Shown piece after piece: positions 5,866-6,416 of a stretch of 6,416 bases of DNA; the first letter of the stretch is position 1, and each line of letters starts with the position of its first letter. The notes beneath the pieces are model-generated. The model had not been told where the DNA came from. It ran no database searches and saw only the letters and a program-made list of their open reading frames with translations. The stretch is from the NCBI GenBank assembly GCA_947165405.1, contig CAMVAG010000119.1, forward strand, positions 1 through 6,416, in the 5' to 3' direction. Both the position numbers and the translations under genes were made by a program. The DNA comes from an uncultured Selenomonadales bacterium. Its GTDB lineage: Bacteria > Bacillota > Negativicutes > Selenomonadales > Selenomonadaceae.

Positions 5866-6126
5866 TTAACGCGGTTCGACTATGAGCTTGATAGCAGTGC
5901 GTTCACTCCCGTCAATTTCAATGTCCGTAAATGCAGGAATGCAGATGAGGTCTACGCCGTGCGGTGCCACGAAGCCGCGTGCAATGGCAACCGCTTTAAC
6001 CGCTTGGTTCAGCGCTCCGGCACCTATCGCCTGCATCTCGGCACTTCCGGTTTCGCGGATGACTCCCGCGAGTGCGCCGGCGACGGAATTGGGGTTAGAT
6101 TTGGCTGATACCTTTAGGATTTCCAT
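5866..6126 (-). CDS. spoVS: Stage V sporulation protein S
   Basis: The 86-residue protein is almost the family consensus from end to end: MEILKVSAKSNPNSVAGALA, AEMQAIGAGALNQAVKAVAI, ARGFVAPHGVDLICIPAFTD and ERTAIKLIVEPR. It is a small cytoplasmic Alba-like alpha/beta protein, presumed to bind nucleic acid. In Bacillus subtilis it is needed for progression beyond stage V and for coat assembly, and affects septation. SpoVS also occurs in bacteria that do not sporulate, so the gene alone does not prove spore formation. The ATG at 6126 has GGGAGGAGG 8 nt upstream, an unusually strong site. A perfect sigma-H promoter lies about 90 nt upstream. In Bacillus it follows rny and ymdB; here the upstream 290 nt contain no gene. 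Confidence 0.98.
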   Translation of the reverse strand: MEILKVSAKSNPNSVAGALAGVIRETGSAEMQAIGAGALNQAVKAVAIARGFVAPHGVDLICIPAFTDIEIDGSERTAIKLIVEPR

Positions 6127-6214
6127 GATTGATCCTCCTCCCTTGTTGCATTTTGGTGTTGTAGTGGTTTTCTACTTGCTGCGGCTCCTTCTGCGTCTAA
6201 AATGTCTTCCCTGT
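6127..6214 (-). other. spoVS 5' leader
   Basis: The approximately 80-nt leader between the predicted start and the spoVS ATG contains the strong SD and a weak 4-bp hairpin (GTAG/CTAC around 6157-6171). A distant 6-bp CATTTT/AAAATG pairing is also possible. No recognised riboswitch, T-box or T-run terminator is seen. Confidence 0.4.
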
Positions 6215-6243
6215 TAATTCTTCATACTTATTTTAAATCCTTC
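6215..6243 (-). promoter_or_regulatory. Sigma-H promoter of spoVS
   Basis: On the minus strand GAAGGATTT (6235-6243) and GAAGAATTA (6215-6223) are separated by exactly 11 nt. Both boxes match the Bacillus sigma-H consensus RnAGGAwwW-N11/12-RnnGAATww at every specified position. Transcription would start near 6208, giving a leader of about 80 nt. Bacillus subtilis spoVS is also sigma-H controlled, so both sequence and context agree. Confidence 0.82.
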
Positions 6244-6310
6244 ACATTGCCCGACCGATTTTGTCATATATTTTATTGCGGCAGATGATACAGCTGATTT
6301 ATGGTTGTGG

Positions 6311-6377
6311 CTTCTACTTTTTCTTTGCAAGTTTTCTTCTACTTTTTCTTTGCAAGTCTCTTCTACTTTTTCTTTGC
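6311..6377. repeat. Three tandem direct repeats of an 18-bp core
   Basis: The plus-strand core CTTCTACTTTTTCTTTGC occurs identically at 6311-6328, 6336-6353 and 6360-6377, with periods of 25 and 24 nt. The spacers begin AAG (AAGTTTT and AAGTCT). Because the periods are not equal multiples of three, the repeat is conserved as DNA, not as peptide. It lies about 70 nt upstream of the spoVS -35 box. Confidence 0.85.
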
Positions 6378-6396
6378 GTGCCCAAAGAAAAAGTAG
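6363..6396. repeat. 14-bp perfect inverted repeat formed by the third direct repeat and an inverted copy
   Basis: CTACTTTTTCTTTG (6363-6376) and its exact reverse complement (6383-6396) flank a 6-nt loop. A second, overlapping inverted pair, GTGCCC (6378-6383) and GGGCAC (6407-6412), could form a competing structure. Neither hairpin is followed by a T-run, so neither looks like an intrinsic terminator. The repeat reaches almost to the window edge and may continue beyond it. Confidence 0.8.
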
Positions 6397-6416
6397 CAAA
6401 AAGAAAGGGCACCTCG

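Larger units (their letters stand above)
6244..6416. other. Gene-free region upstream of the spoVS promoter
   Basis: Apart from the direct and inverted repeats I see no gene here. A 61-codon minus-strand open frame (6214-6399) is built mainly from translated repeat copies (KEKVEE-like units), loses its repeat frame after two units and overlaps the sigma-H promoter, so I do not accept it as coding. The gene upstream of spoVS lies outside the window. Confidence 0.6.

Noticed and set aside
6311..6396. Repeat cluster as a CRISPR array
   Set aside because: Spacers are only 6-7 nt and similar to each other, and one copy is inverted.
6214..6399. 61-codon minus-strand frame upstream of spoVS
   Set aside because: It is mostly translated DNA repeats with non-triplet periods, has no SD, and its end covers the sigma-H promoter.

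Overview
All six protein genes in this window lie on the minus strand, so transcription runs from right to left. The set suggests a motile, sporulation-competent or formerly spore-forming Firmicute, most likely of the Negativicutes/Selenomonadales. The evidence is SpoVS under a near-ideal sigma-H promoter, a flagellin N-terminus of the type I associate with that group, and Bacillus-like RuvB and Fmt. The taxon is an inference from protein style; no rRNA is present.

Right end (about 5782-6416): a cluster of 24-25 bp direct repeats plus one inverted copy lies beyond a sigma-H promoter and an approximately 80-nt leader, followed by spoVS. Next comes a PHP-domain phosphoesterase gene (4957-5781), probably read on the same transcript and closed by an intrinsic terminator at about 4902-4942.

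Middle (1297-4900): an extended -10 promoter directly after that terminator starts a tightly packed operon of four genes. They are a MEMO/LigB-AMMECR1 fusion, a 73-residue exported Ada-type zinc-binding protein, fmt (methionyl-tRNA formyltransferase) and ruvB (Holliday-junction helicase motor). Gaps are 12 nt or less, or the genes overlap. Initiator-tRNA formylation and recombination genes thus share a transcript with a poorly understood MEMO/AMMECR1 protein. Neither def, ruvA nor ruvC is in the window. A strong hairpin with a T-run at about 1136-1188 ends the operon.

Left end (1-1056): an incomplete gene for a flagellin-family protein runs off the edge. It has a normal flagellin D0/D1 N-terminus, but after residue 140 continues into a sequence resembling the front of the metallopeptidase domain of flagellinolysins (proteolytic flagellins). 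The expected HExxH motif would lie just outside the window. This is the most interesting object here. Second are the Ada-like zinc protein, in which histidine replaces the methyl-accepting cysteine, and the perfect sigma-H site of spoVS.
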